DNA of 64,000 nucleotides from an uncultured Bacteroidaceae bacterium (GCA_934426255.1 CAKRYD010000003.1:62001-126000), one strand, 5' to 3'; positions 7,542 to 16,927 are shown, numbered from the stretch's first letter. The notes: generated from the sequence alone by a model not told the origin. Numbers and translations are program-made.

Positions 7542-8765
7542 ATGAAAGAATATCATCACGCAACATTAGGCAACGGATTACGCATCATCCACGAAACATG
7601 CCCTACGGGAGTTGTATACTGCGGCCTCATCGTTAATGCAGGAACGCGCAACGAATCACCGGAAGATTCGGGTCTGGCCCACTTCTGTGAACACACCACC
7701 TTCAAGGGAACTGAACGCAGGAAAGCATTCCACATCCGCAACGGCCTTGAAAGAGTAGGCGGCGACCTGAATGCCTACACAAACAAGGAAGAGACAGTGT
7801 TTTATGCCATGGTACAGAAAGAAGACTTCAAAAGAGCCATGGACCTGCTTACGGACATTGTATTTCACAGTGTCTATCCGCAACATGAAATAGACAAAGA
7901 AGTGGAGGTCATCATCGATGAAATAGACTGCTACAGGGATTCTCCCGCAGAACTCATCTACGATGAATTTGAAGAGATGCTCTTCCGTGGACATGAATTA
8001 GGCCGGAACATCTTGGGAAAAGCAGAACGGCTGCGGCAATATGGAACTGCCGATGCCAAACGTTTTACCGGCAGATATTACTGCCCTTCCAACGTAACTG
8101 TTTTTGTTTATGGGGATATCCCCTTTGACAGCATAGTTCGCACCATAGAAAAGATGACGGCCTCTCTGCCATCAGGCAACCCCTGCTACAGCCAAACGCC
8201 GCTGCCACTCTATGAGCCCGAATACAGGGAAAGCCATCATGACACCCATCAGGCCCACGTATTGATAGGCAACCGCGGCTATAGCAGCAATCACCCTCAC
8301 CGTACAGCGTTGTTCCTGCTCAACAATATTCTTGGCGGACCCGGCATGAACTCCCTGCTGAATGTAAGTCTGCGTGAAAACCATGGTCTGGTATATATGG
8401 TTGAAAGCAGTGCTTTCAGCTATACCGATGCCGGAGTGTGGAGCGTCTATTACGGCTGCGATGACAGCAATATCGACAAGTGCCGCAAGCTGGTTCTCAA
8501 ACAGCTGGAACGCTTGCGCAACACGCCATTGACCGCCGGACGGCTTCAAGCAGCAAAAAAACAACTAATCGGACAAATACTGATTGCTGGAGATAACTTT
8601 GAAAGCTATGCCTTGGCTTTAGGAAAGACCTTTGCCCATCTGGGAGAACATCGGGATGTTGACCGAATCATCCGCAAGATTCAGGCCGTTTCATCAGAGG
8701 AATTGATGGAAGTTGCGCAAGAAGTCTTTTCTGAAGACAAGTTGACGACACTCATTTACAAGTAG
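7542..8765 (+). CDS. M16-family zinc metallopeptidase (insulinase-like)
   Basis: A 407-residue protease with the inverted zinc motif HFCEH (His47, Glu50, His51 as the probable zinc and catalytic residues) and a downstream acidic segment EVEVIIDEIDCYRDSP that supplies the third ligand. It has the usual two M16 half-domains, the inactive one in the C-terminal half with RENHGLVYMVESSAFSYTDAG. No signal peptide is seen, so it is probably cytoplasmic. I chose the ATG at 7542, which begins MKEYHHATLGNGLRIIHE, the normal family start; the longer frame from 7509 adds eleven residues upstream of the promoter box. Single gene, divergent from ridA, and convergent with the outer-membrane barrel gene after 11 bases. 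Confidence 0.9.
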   Translation: MKEYHHATLGNGLRIIHETCPTGVVYCGLIVNAGTRNESPEDSGLAHFCEHTTFKGTERRKAFHIRNGLERVGGDLNAYTNKEETVFYAMVQKEDFKRAMDLLTDIVFHSVYPQHEIDKEVEVIIDEIDCYRDSPAELIYDEFEEMLFRGHELGRNILGKAERLRQYGTADAKRFTGRYYCPSNVTVFVYGDIPFDSIVRTIEKMTASLPSGNPCYSQTPLPLYEPEYRESHHDTHQAHVLIGNRGYSSNHPHRTALFLLNNILGGPGMNSLLNVSLRENHGLVYMVESSAFSYTDAGVWSVYYGCDDSNIDKCRKLVLKQLERLRNTPLTAGRLQAAKKQLIGQILIAGDNFESYALALGKTFAHLGEHRDVDRIIRKIQAVSSEELMEVAQEVFSEDKLTTLIYK

Positions 8766-8776
8766 TCCGCAACAGA

Positions 8777-9457
8777 TTATAACCGATAGGCCAGTGTCAA
8801 GACTGCCGCCAGGTTCTTTCCGCCCTGACGACTTGTTCTTGTCAAGCCCAAATCACATAAGATGCCCACCTCGAACTGTTGTGCAAAGCGGTAGCTTGCC
8901 CCTATGGAAAGGCCCGCATCAAAACGGTGCATGCCTGTCTGACCAAACGTAGAGTGGTCATAATAGTAACGTTTCGCCCCGGTTTGCTCAGTATCACCAC
9001 TTACCTTGGTTTTTCCTCCTATGCCATAAGCTGCATACGGACCAAACGAGAACAAGACATTGTTGTTACGGTTAGTTTCCCACTTGTAGTGCAACAGCAC
9101 AGGAATCTCTATGTAATTGGCGTTCGACGTAACATTCATAAGTCCCATCACCTGATTGCCGTCTTCATCATAAACATAGTTGCCTTTATCATCATAGGCA
9201 GGAACTTCCTGATCCTTGTCTTTCCAACCCTTGGCAAAATAATACACGGCAGGTTCTATTGACCATATAGCATTCAGGGGAACATCATAGCCGGCACCTA
9301 TTCTGAATGCTCCGATATTGCGGGTCGAGCTGCCATAGTGCGATGACAATCCTCCACCAACACGAAGCACCCAATCCTGCGCTTTTGATTCAGCGGCCAC
9401 CGGCATCAACAGTAGCAAGAGGATGGCCAGCTTCATTACGTATCCTTTAGTGCTCAT
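8777..9457 (-). CDS. Outer-membrane beta-barrel protein (porin/PorT-like)
   Basis: A 226-residue protein with a signal peptide (LAILLLLLMPVAAESKAQ) and alternating hydrophobic beta strands ending in an aromatic-leucine terminus (LAAVLTLAYRL), as in small outer-membrane barrels of Bacteroidetes. Acidic loops such as AYDDKGNYVYDEDGNQ probably face outside. The ATG at 9457 overlaps the helicase stop as ATGA, implying coupled translation, but a second ATG at 9436 (MKLAILLL) gives a more normal signal peptide and could be the real start. The function is unknown; such proteins are often annotated simply as porin-family. Confidence 0.75.
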   Translation of the reverse strand: MSTKGYVMKLAILLLLLMPVAAESKAQDWVLRVGGGLSSHYGSSTRNIGAFRIGAGYDVPLNAIWSIEPAVYYFAKGWKDKDQEVPAYDDKGNYVYDEDGNQVMGLMNVTSNANYIEIPVLLHYKWETNRNNNVLFSFGPYAAYGIGGKTKVSGDTEQTGAKRYYYDHSTFGQTGMHRFDAGLSIGASYRFAQQFEVGILCDLGLTRTSRQGGKNLAAVLTLAYRL

Positions 9458-11325
9458 CTCTTCTTCTTACGTTTGGTCCAACTATCTTCGGCAAAGCCCG
9501 CAATATCATCCTTAGACTTGAAATATTTGCTGTCGCTATCAAAGAACTGCATCCAATCATTCTTTTTCTTACGCCCGGATTTCTTTTCAACAATTGGCTG
9601 GGCTTTCTCTTTGGCAGGCTTTTGGTCAAAAGCCTTTTTGCGCTTGCCTGAAGCCTTTCCTTTCGCAGCATGACGCTCCTCGGGCCTTGCATCATTGGTA
9701 CGCTCTACAACAATATGACGTCCGTTCCTATCCTTGGCATTGCGCAAGGCACCCTCGACAAGCTCTGCATCTTTCTCACGGACTTCGAAGAAAGCAAAGT
9801 TGTTTTTCAAGTCAATCCGGCCAACTTCAACCGGCTCAAAGGTATAGCGATTCAAAAGACCTATGATTTCTTTTGCATAAAACTTGTCATGCTTGCCTGC
9901 ACCAAAGAAGAAACGCACAAAGCCTTCCTCAGCCCGTTCCCTATTATGAGTGGCTTTTGCATTGCTTCTTGAAGATTTCTTTTTGGATTCGGCCGCAGAC
10001 TGTGGTTCCTTAATCTCGGGTGCATGGGCATAATAATCCAAAAAACGACCAAACTCCATACTGACAAAACGCTTGATTATCTCTTCCTTATCCAACCAAT
10101 CCAGCTTTCTGTAGACTTCAGGCAAGAACGGCGCTATCTGTTCTTCGTCAACTTGTACATGCTCCAACTGGTCAATTGCACGATAGAGCTGCTTTGTACA
10201 TATCTCACGTGCAGTTGGCAATTGCTTCTTTACAAAGTCCTTTCCAATGGTTTTCTCAATCTGCCGAACCTTACCTTTCTCTCTTAAATGAATGATACAT
10301 ATACTCGTCCCTTTCTTTCCTGCACGACCTGTGCGGCCGCTACGATGCGTATAGTTTTCCACATCATCAGGCAGGCCGTAATTGATGACATGGGTCAGAT
10401 CGTCCACGTCAAGGCCACGTGCCGCTACATCTGTTGCAACCAGCAATTGAATGTGGTGTTGTCTGAAACGCTGCATCGTCAAGTCACGTTGTGCCTGTGA
10501 TAGATCTCCATGCAGTGCTTCTGCATTATAGCCGTCCTGAATCAGCTTGTCTGCAATCTCCTGTGTCTCCAATCGCGTGCGGCAAAATATGATGGCATAT
10601 ATTCTGGGGTAATAGTCCACAACACGTTTCAAGGCCAAGTATTTGTCGCGGGCCTGCACCAGATAATATTCATGGTTAACCAGTTCGGCACCTTCATTGC
10701 GTGAACCTACAACAATTTCTTTCGCATCATGCAAATAGTTCTTGGCAATCTTCGATATTTCTTTGCTCATGGTAGCCGAGAAAAGCAACGTATTGCGATT
10801 CTCAGGCACACCGGCCAAAATCTTATCTATGCTTTCCGAGAAGCCCATGTTCAACATTTCATCAGCTTCGTCCAGCACAACATTTTCCACTTTGTCCAAA
10901 TGAGCCACACCGCGCTCCATCAAATCAATCAGTCTTCCCGGCGTTGCAACAATAATTTGTACGCCCTGACGTAGGCTACGTATTTGGCCTTCGATGCCGG
11001 CACCGCCATAAACTGGGACAATGCGTAAGCCTTCCACATATTTTGAAAAGCTTCGCATATCATCAGTAATCTGCAGACACAGCTCACGGGTAGGACAGAT
11101 TACAATGGCTTGAACTTCACGATTGTCGCAATTAATCTTTTGAATAAGCGGAATGCCATAAGCGGCAGTCTTGCCAGTGCCTGTTTGGGCAAGAGCTATC
11201 ACGTCGTTACCTACACCTAATAAATAAGGTATTACCGCTTCTTGCACCGGCATCGGCGTTACAAAGCCTAATTCGTCTATTGCGCGAAGAATAGGCTCCG
11301 CAACCCCTAATTCTTTAAATGTCAT
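9454..11325 (-). CDS. DEAD-box RNA helicase with DbpA-type RNA-binding domain
   Basis: A 623-residue ATP-dependent RNA helicase of the DeaD/CsdA group, acting on structured RNA in ribosome assembly, RNA decay or cold adaptation. Visible motifs: Q-motif region PMPVQEA (24-30), Walker A AQTGTGKT (46-53), DEAD (152-155), SAT (183-185) and HRSGRTGRAGKKG in the second RecA domain. A DbpA-type RNA-recognition domain lies at about 485-560 (FYAKEIIGLLNRYTFEPVEVGRI). It ends in a long Lys-rich tail typical of Bacteroidetes members. It is coupled to the barrel gene by ATGA overlap and divergent from rnr, another RNA-handling gene, across about 195 bases. Confidence 0.93.
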   Translation of the reverse strand: MTFKELGVAEPILRAIDELGFVTPMPVQEAVIPYLLGVGNDVIALAQTGTGKTAAYGIPLIQKINCDNREVQAIVICPTRELCLQITDDMRSFSKYVEGLRIVPVYGGAGIEGQIRSLRQGVQIIVATPGRLIDLMERGVAHLDKVENVVLDEADEMLNMGFSESIDKILAGVPENRNTLLFSATMSKEISKIAKNYLHDAKEIVVGSRNEGAELVNHEYYLVQARDKYLALKRVVDYYPRIYAIIFCRTRLETQEIADKLIQDGYNAEALHGDLSQAQRDLTMQRFRQHHIQLLVATDVAARGLDVDDLTHVINYGLPDDVENYTHRSGRTGRAGKKGTSICIIHLREKGKVRQIEKTIGKDFVKKQLPTAREICTKQLYRAIDQLEHVQVDEEQIAPFLPEVYRKLDWLDKEEIIKRFVSMEFGRFLDYYAHAPEIKEPQSAAESKKKSSRSNAKATHNRERAEEGFVRFFFGAGKHDKFYAKEIIGLLNRYTFEPVEVGRIDLKNNFAFFEVREKDAELVEGALRNAKDRNGRHIVVERTNDARPEERHAAKGKASGKRKKAFDQKPAKEKAQPIVEKKSGRKKKNDWMQFFDSDSKYFKSKDDIAGFAEDSWTKRKKKR

Positions 11326-11520
11326 TTGGGAAATCTTTTTACGGGCGCAAAGTTAAGCAGAAATATTCAGTCCTCACCTTTCCCTTTGCTTTTTATTCTA
11401 TTTGGGAGCTTCATTCAAGCCGATAGGACTTGATTTTGAAAAAATGAAGCAAATACAAATCACATACCGTTTTTTTTCACTTCCTTTGTAACACAAGTTT
11501 TATTCTAAAGATAACGTACC
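11326..11520. promoter_or_regulatory. Divergent promoter region between the DEAD-box helicase and rnr
   Basis: CAAAGTTA at 11348-11355 is a minus-strand TAACTTTG box, giving a short leader before the helicase start at 11325. For rnr no clear TAnnTTTG is seen; TTCCTTTG near 11484 is only a weak match. An imperfect dyad (GCTTCATT ... AATGAAGC, about 11409-11450) lies in the middle and could be an operator. Nothing else is recognisable here. Confidence 0.5.
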
Positions 11521-13743
11521 ATGAGTAATGCCGGCAAGAAACTCGGCCGCAAAACAAAGCGGCAGATTATGGGACTTTTATTTGGCCTTTTTGAAAACAA
11601 TCCCGAGAAGGACTACAGTTTGTCAGAAATTACAACCTTACTGAAGTTGAAGACTCACCCGGCAAAATTGCTTTGTGCGGATTTGCTGGACGACATGATT
11701 GCCGATGACTACATCAGCCTGACAAAAGAACATACCTTCAAGTTAGCTGTACGCAACCAGGTAATGACAGGTGTTTTCCAACGTAAAAGGAACGGCCGCA
11801 ACAGTTTTCTCCCCGAAGGCGAAGAAAAGAGCATTCTGGTAATGGAGCGGAATTCACATCATGCACTCAACGGTGACTATGTTAAAGCCATGCTTCTGGC
11901 CCGCAGGCGCAACCACACACGTGAAGCCGAGGTAATCGAAATCGTGAAACGTGCAAAAGATCGTTTTGTGGGCATATTGAAAGTCGAGCGCAACTATGCT
12001 TTCCTGCTGACACAAGACAGGACATTGTCTTCTGACATATTTATACCGAAGAACTATCTCAAGAAAGGGAAGACCGGTGATAAGGCCGTTGTGCAAATGG
12101 TGGAATGGCCCGATGATCAAAAGAACCCTATCGGGAAAGTGATCGACATTCTCGGCAAAGCCGGTGACAATGATGCCGAGATGCACTCCATCCTTGCTGA
12201 ATATGACTTGCCTTATGATTATCCTAAAGCCGTTGAAGATGCTGCCGACACAATTAAGGACGGAGTAACCGCAGAAGAAATAAGTCGCCGTGAAGATTTC
12301 CGCAACGTCACCACATTTACCATTGATCCTCGCGATGCCAAAGACTTTGACGATGCTCTGTCAATCAGGTCAGTTGGCAAAGGGCTTTGGGAAGTAGGTG
12401 TGCACATTGCCGATGTCACCTTCTACCTCAAAGAAGGCAGCATTATCGATAAAGAAGCTTTCAAACGTTCTACAAGTGTTTATCTGGTCGACCGCACTGT
12501 TCCGATGCTACCGGAACAGCTCTGCAACTACCTTTGTTCCCTTCGTCCCAACGAAGAGAAACTCACATACAGCGTTACATTTGTAATCAACGATGAAGGC
12601 GAAGTAAAGGACTCGCGCATCGGACGTACCGTAATAAAGAGCAACCGTCGCTTTACTTATGAAGAAGTCCAGTACATCCTGGAAGAAAACGGTGAAGCTT
12701 CACCCGAAGACCTGTTGCAGCCGGGTGAGCATCCTAAAGCAGTTTCCCATGGGAAAGCCATCGGAGAATATGCGGCAGAGCTGATCACCTTGAATCGGTT
12801 GGCCAAGATATTCCGCAAGAAACGCTTTGAAAAAGGCGGCATAGGCTTTGACACGCCTGAAGTCCGTTTTGAAATAGATGAAAAGGGACACCCTATCAGC
12901 ACTTACATCAAAGTGGCAAAAGATGCCAACAAGCTGGTAGAGGAGTTCATGCTTCTGGCCAATCGCTATGTGGCAGAAAAGATAGGAAAGGTAGATAAGG
13001 GAAAGAAGCCTAAGGTGTTTGTCTACCGCATCCACGATGTCCCTGATCCTGAAAAGCTGGAAAAGCTAAGTGCTTTTGTTGCCAAATTCGGATACAAGCT
13101 ACGAACCGAAGGCTCTAAGGATGACATCAACAAGGGGCTCAACAAGCTGTTGGAAGCAGTACAGGACAAGCCTGAGCAGTCTGTTGTTGAACAAGTGGCA
13201 TTGCGCGCCATGATGAAAGCACGCTACTCTACTCACAACATTGGGCACTATGGGCTGATGTTCCGTTATTACACCCATTTCACTTCCCCAATACGCCGTT
13301 ATCCCGACCAGATGGTGCATCGTCTGCTGACGCGTTATGCCGAAGGAGGACGCTCAGTCAATCAGGATAAGTATGAGGAACTTTGCGAACATTGCAATGA
13401 AATGGAAGTAATAGCCGCCACAGCCGAAAGAGCAAGTATCAAGTACAAGCAGGTGGAATTCATGGCCGACAGAATCGGGCAGGTATTTGATGGCAAGATA
13501 AGCGGTGTGAACGAGTTTGGCATTTATGTGGAAACAGACGACAATCATTGCGAAGGCATGATACCTCTACACAATTTGCAGGACGATTATTATGAGTTTG
13601 ACGAACGCAACTACTGCTTGCGCGGACGGCGGCGTCACCATGTTTATCAAATCGGTGACAAGGTAACGATACGCGTAGCCTCGGCCAATCTGGAACGGAG
13701 GCAACTGGACTTTGAATTCGTTGCAAAGCATCAGAAGCAATAG
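11521..13743 (+). CDS. rnr: Ribonuclease R (3'-5' exoribonuclease)
   Basis: A 740-residue RNase II/R family enzyme that degrades structured RNA processively from the 3' end in the cytoplasm. It has an N-terminal winged-helix segment (about 1-70), cold-shock-like OB domains, the catalytic RNB domain with IDPRDAKDFDDAL near residues 268-280 (the Asp residues bind the catalytic metals), the motif YTHFTSPIRRYPDQMVHRLL further on, and a C-terminal S1 domain (about 645-735). The length is normal for RNase R and longer than RNase II. It is monocistronic and divergent from the helicase gene. It lacks a long Lys-rich tail. Confidence 0.95.
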   Translation: MSNAGKKLGRKTKRQIMGLLFGLFENNPEKDYSLSEITTLLKLKTHPAKLLCADLLDDMIADDYISLTKEHTFKLAVRNQVMTGVFQRKRNGRNSFLPEGEEKSILVMERNSHHALNGDYVKAMLLARRRNHTREAEVIEIVKRAKDRFVGILKVERNYAFLLTQDRTLSSDIFIPKNYLKKGKTGDKAVVQMVEWPDDQKNPIGKVIDILGKAGDNDAEMHSILAEYDLPYDYPKAVEDAADTIKDGVTAEEISRREDFRNVTTFTIDPRDAKDFDDALSIRSVGKGLWEVGVHIADVTFYLKEGSIIDKEAFKRSTSVYLVDRTVPMLPEQLCNYLCSLRPNEEKLTYSVTFVINDEGEVKDSRIGRTVIKSNRRFTYEEVQYILEENGEASPEDLLQPGEHPKAVSHGKAIGEYAAELITLNRLAKIFRKKRFEKGGIGFDTPEVRFEIDEKGHPISTYIKVAKDANKLVEEFMLLANRYVAEKIGKVDKGKKPKVFVYRIHDVPDPEKLEKLSAFVAKFGYKLRTEGSKDDINKGLNKLLEAVQDKPEQSVVEQVALRAMMKARYSTHNIGHYGLMFRYYTHFTSPIRRYPDQMVHRLLTRYAEGGRSVNQDKYEELCEHCNEMEVIAATAERASIKYKQVEFMADRIGQVFDGKISGVNEFGIYVETDDNHCEGMIPLHNLQDDYYEFDERNYCLRGRRRHHVYQIGDKVTIRVASANLERRQLDFEFVAKHQKQ

Positions 13744-13834
13744 CCGGCCACTATCGGTCATTTGCCGACGGGTCTCTGCAATCATGTTGCGCAAGCTTGC
13801 AAGCCCCTACCCGACTTTGCCGCCGTCATTTTGT

Positions 13835-13866
13835 TTTGCCTACATTAAAAGTATTTCTTACTTTTG
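13835..13866 (+). promoter_or_regulatory. Complete Bacteroidetes promoter for the epimerase-PAP2 pair
   Basis: TTTG at 13835-13838, a 20-base gap, then TACTTTTG at 13859-13866. Both elements and the spacing match the Bacteroidetes primary-sigma promoter. The start codon at 13894 follows 28 bases later, which also supports that start over the earlier in-frame codon at 13864 that overlaps the promoter. Confidence 0.75.
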
Positions 13867-13893
13867 CATCAAGAAGAGAAGGATGCCACACTA

Positions 13894-14922
13894 ATGAAGG
13901 TTTTGGTAACAGGTGCGAGTGGTTTTATCGGGAGCTTCATTGTTGAGCATGCTCTCGGTTTAGGATGGACAGTATGGGCTGCAGTCCGGAAGACGAGCAA
14001 CAGAACGTGGCTTAGAGATTCGCGCATTCGTTTCATAGAACTGGAGCTGAACAGCCGGGAAGCCCTAAAAGCCTCCTTATCACGATTCAAGCAGGAAGAA
14101 GGGAGTTGGGACTACATTGTGCATGCTGCAGGGGCGACCAAGGCTAAAGATGAAGCCGCATTCTTCAAGGCGAACAATGAGGCCACCAGGAATCTTGCCG
14201 AAAGTCTCATGGAGCTTGACATGATTCCCAAGTGCCTTGTTTATATGAGTTCGCTCAGTGTTGCGGGAGCCATCAAGGAGCAGCCCAAGCCACAAGCAGA
14301 CGGATGCACCTATGAAGAGCTGCGTGCCGACGACACACCTTGCCCCAACACGGCCTACGGGCGCAGCAAGTGGGCTGCCGAGCAGTATCTCAGGACAACA
14401 AGAATCCCTTGGGTCATACTGCGCCCCACCGGTGTTTACGGACCACGTGAGCGTGACTATTTCCTCATGGTCAAAAGCATCAGACAGCATATCGACTTCT
14501 CCGTGGGTTTCAGGCCGCAGGAAATCACGTTTATCTATGTGCAAGATGTGGTGCAGGCTGTGTTCCTATCGCTCACACATGCCGACAAGGCCATCGGGAA
14601 CACCTACCTTTTGAGCGACGGCAACACATACAGTAGCCGCACCTTCAGCGAATATGTAAAGAAAAGCCTTGGCGTCCGTCTTCTGCTGCACGTCACTGCG
14701 CCTTTGTGGCTGTTGCGTCTGGTATGTGCCTGCGGTGAGCTGTCAGCACGGCTGACCGGCAACATCACGGCATTAAACAAGGATAAATACCGTATCTTAA
14801 AGCAGCGCAACTGGCGTTGCAACATTGCTCCGATGCTTGCCCTTGGCTTCAAGCCTCAATTCAACCTGGAGCGGGGTGTCGGCAATACGGTTTCATGGTA
14901 TAAACAATCAAAATGGATTTAA
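13894..14922 (+). CDS. NAD(P)-dependent epimerase/dehydratase (extended SDR)
   Basis: A 342-residue extended short-chain dehydrogenase/reductase. The nucleotide-binding GASGFIGSFIVEHAL lies at residues 7-21 and the catalytic YGRSKWAAEQYL (Tyr and Lys) at about 160. It resembles nucleoside-diphosphate-sugar epimerases and 3-beta-hydroxysteroid-dehydrogenase-like proteins. The C-terminal part has hydrophobic stretches near LLLHVTAPLWLLRLVCACGELSA, suggesting contact with the membrane. It overlaps the next gene by 10 bases, so a lipid-linked or lipid-modifying step shared with the PAP2-type protein is a reasonable inference. The substrate is unknown. The ATG at 13894 is preferred because earlier codons fall in the promoter. 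Confidence 0.85.
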   Translation: MKVLVTGASGFIGSFIVEHALGLGWTVWAAVRKTSNRTWLRDSRIRFIELELNSREALKASLSRFKQEEGSWDYIVHAAGATKAKDEAAFFKANNEATRNLAESLMELDMIPKCLVYMSSLSVAGAIKEQPKPQADGCTYEELRADDTPCPNTAYGRSKWAAEQYLRTTRIPWVILRPTGVYGPRERDYFLMVKSIRQHIDFSVGFRPQEITFIYVQDVVQAVFLSLTHADKAIGNTYLLSDGNTYSSRTFSEYVKKSLGVRLLLHVTAPLWLLRLVCACGELSARLTGNITALNKDKYRILKQRNWRCNIAPMLALGFKPQFNLERGVGNTVSWYKQSKWI

Positions 14923-15923
14923 GCTCTGCTTTCAGATATCAAAAGCCTCTGCCGGGGCTAATAGGCGTTGAAAAGATAATGTTCATCTATTGCGCCTTCA
15001 CATCAGCCTTGGGCATACTTTTTTATCAGCAAATCGACAGCGGTTATGGCTTCCTTGCCTATCGCGCAGTTTTCGTTGCAGTGACCCTGCTGCTTTGGCG
15101 CATCTACCTGCGCATGCCGTGCCATCTCACCTATGTTGTCCGCGTGTACTTTCAATTGGGGCTTCTGGCCTACTGGTATCCAGACATTTACCATTTCTCA
15201 AAGCTTATGCCGAATACCGACCCCTTGTTTGCCGAAGCCGACCAGCTCTTGTTCGGATGCCAGCCGGCTGTGGTTTTCAGCCAGCTGTTGAGCGGCAAAT
15301 TTTGGAGTGAGCTGTTCTACATGGGTTACTTCTCTTACTACGTGATGATTATAGCGGCAGCCCTGTATGCCACATTCGTACATTTCCGCCGCTTTGACCG
15401 GACCACGACAATCATACTCTGTTCATTCATGCTCTACTACACTGTCTATCTCTTTCTGCAGTCGGCAGGGCCTCAGTTCTACTTTCCCAAGATTGGCATG
15501 GAGCAGGCAATGGCAGGGAGCTTCCCCGATGTAGGCGACTGGTTCCGTTTTCATCCCGAACTGACTCACACACAGACGGGCGACGGATTCTTCAAGTCTC
15601 TGGTCGAGGCTGCACAGAAGAGCGAGTTTCCCATCGCGGCCTTTCCGAGCTCGCATGTGGGAATGGCCACCATCATCCTGCTTCTCGTGCACCGCATGTC
15701 GCGGTCTCTGACATGGATATTCCTGGCTTTTTACGTGATTCTGTGCCTTTCCACCGTATATATCGGGGCACATTATGCCGTTGACGTAGTGGGAGGATGG
15801 GTTTCGGCAGTCATTTTTTATTGGCTGTCCAAAAGGATCTACCGCAGCAAATTCATTCATCGGCCAAAGAATTTTCACTCTCTGCACCGTCACAGCCATT
15901 ATCATCATCACCGGCATCATTGA
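14913..15923 (+). CDS. PAP2-superfamily membrane enzyme (inositol phosphotransferase/phosphatase type) with His-rich tail
   Basis: A 336-residue polytopic membrane protein with about six to eight hydrophobic segments. It has the two C-terminal PAP2 motifs FPSSHVGMA (about 245) and YIGAHYAVDVVGG (about 284), whose His and Asp residues form the phosphate-transfer site. Overall it resembles Aur1/Ipt1-type PAP2 proteins, which handle sphingolipid or inositol-lipid headgroups; Bacteroidales make such lipids. It overlaps the epimerase gene by 10 bases, which suggests a joint lipid-modifying role. The last 20 or so residues are extremely His-rich (HRHSHYHHHRHH). The function is inferred from family; a plain lipid phosphatase is the alternative. 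Confidence 0.82.
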   Translation: MDLSSAFRYQKPLPGLIGVEKIMFIYCAFTSALGILFYQQIDSGYGFLAYRAVFVAVTLLLWRIYLRMPCHLTYVVRVYFQLGLLAYWYPDIYHFSKLMPNTDPLFAEADQLLFGCQPAVVFSQLLSGKFWSELFYMGYFSYYVMIIAAALYATFVHFRRFDRTTTIILCSFMLYYTVYLFLQSAGPQFYFPKIGMEQAMAGSFPDVGDWFRFHPELTHTQTGDGFFKSLVEAAQKSEFPIAAFPSSHVGMATIILLLVHRMSRSLTWIFLAFYVILCLSTVYIGAHYAVDVVGGWVSAVIFYWLSKRIYRSKFIHRPKNFHSLHRHSHYHHHRHH

Positions 15924-15941
15924 CTTTTCGGGCAATATTCC

Positions 15942-15971
15942 TTGCCGATAGAAGAAAAAGATGTACTTTTG
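15942..15971 (+). promoter_or_regulatory. Bacteroidetes promoter for the nucleotidyltransferase gene
   Basis: TTG at 15942-15944, a 19-base gap, then TACTTTTG at 15964-15971. The ATG at 16010 follows after 38 bases. Confidence 0.7.
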
Positions 15972-16009
15972 TATCATTCTTGAAACAATCATTTAAATAG
16001 AACTTATAC

Positions 16010-16927
16010 ATGAAACCAACCTTATTTTTACTTGCAGCCGGGATGGGAAGCCGCTACGGTGGTTTGAAACAGATTGACGGTTTAGGCCCCAATGGCGAAA
16101 CTATCATGGATTACTCCATCTATGATGCGATTCATGCCGGCTTTGGCAAACTGGTGTTTGTCATACGTAAAGACTTCGAAAAAGACTTCCGTGAAAAAGT
16201 GGTCAGCAAGTACGAAGGTCACCTTCCCGTTGAAGTGGTGTTCCAGTCATTGGACAAGATACCCGAAGGCTTCAGCGTTCCCGAAGGCAGAACCAAGCCC
16301 TGGGGCACCAACCATGCCGTAATGATGGGTGAGAATGTCATCAAAGAGCCCTTCGCTGTAGTAAATTGCGATGACTTCTATGGACGCGACAGCTTCCAGG
16401 TTATGGGAAAATTCCTTAGCGAACTGCCCGAAGGCAGCACCGGAAAGTATGCCATGGTAGGTTTCCGTGTGGGAAACACGCTGAGCGAAAGCGGCACAGT
16501 GTCGCGCGGCGTATGTGCCACCGACGACAACCGCTACCTGAAATCCGTTGTTGAACGCACCAAGATAGAGCGCAAAGAAGACGGAGAAGTGAAGTATCTC
16601 AACGAGGACGAGACGGCATGGGTTGCCATACCCGACACTACACCCGTAAGCATGAACTTCTGGGGATTCACGCCCGACTACTTCGCCCATAGCGATGAGT
16701 ACTTCAAGTACTTCCTGGGGTTGGAGTCAACCAAGAAAAATCTCAAGGCCGAGTTCTTCATACCTCTGATGGTAGACAAGCTGATCAAGGACAAGACTGC
16801 CACCGTCAAGGTGCTCGACACCACGAGCAAATGGTTTGGTGTGACCTATCCCGAAGACCGCCCCGACACGGTGGCCAAGATTCAGAAGCTGGTAGACGAA
16901 GGAGTATATCCCGAGAAGCTCTTCTGA
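16010..16927 (+). CDS. Sugar-phosphate nucleotidyltransferase family protein
   Basis: A 305-residue protein opening with LLAAGMGSRYGGLKQIDGLG, the nucleotide-binding signature of nucleotidyltransferases that join a sugar 1-phosphate to an NTP. NCDDFYGRD near residue 118 carries the Asp residues expected to bind the metal. No acyltransferase hexapeptide domain follows, unlike GlmU. It is probably cytoplasmic and makes a nucleotide sugar for envelope or capsule synthesis. It has its own promoter and a strong terminator, so it is a single-gene unit. The substrate sugar cannot be told. Confidence 0.85.
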   Translation: MKPTLFLLAAGMGSRYGGLKQIDGLGPNGETIMDYSIYDAIHAGFGKLVFVIRKDFEKDFREKVVSKYEGHLPVEVVFQSLDKIPEGFSVPEGRTKPWGTNHAVMMGENVIKEPFAVVNCDDFYGRDSFQVMGKFLSELPEGSTGKYAMVGFRVGNTLSESGTVSRGVCATDDNRYLKSVVERTKIERKEDGEVKYLNEDETAWVAIPDTTPVSMNFWGFTPDYFAHSDEYFKYFLGLESTKKNLKAEFFIPLMVDKLIKDKTATVKVLDTTSKWFGVTYPEDRPDTVAKIQKLVDEGVYPEKLF

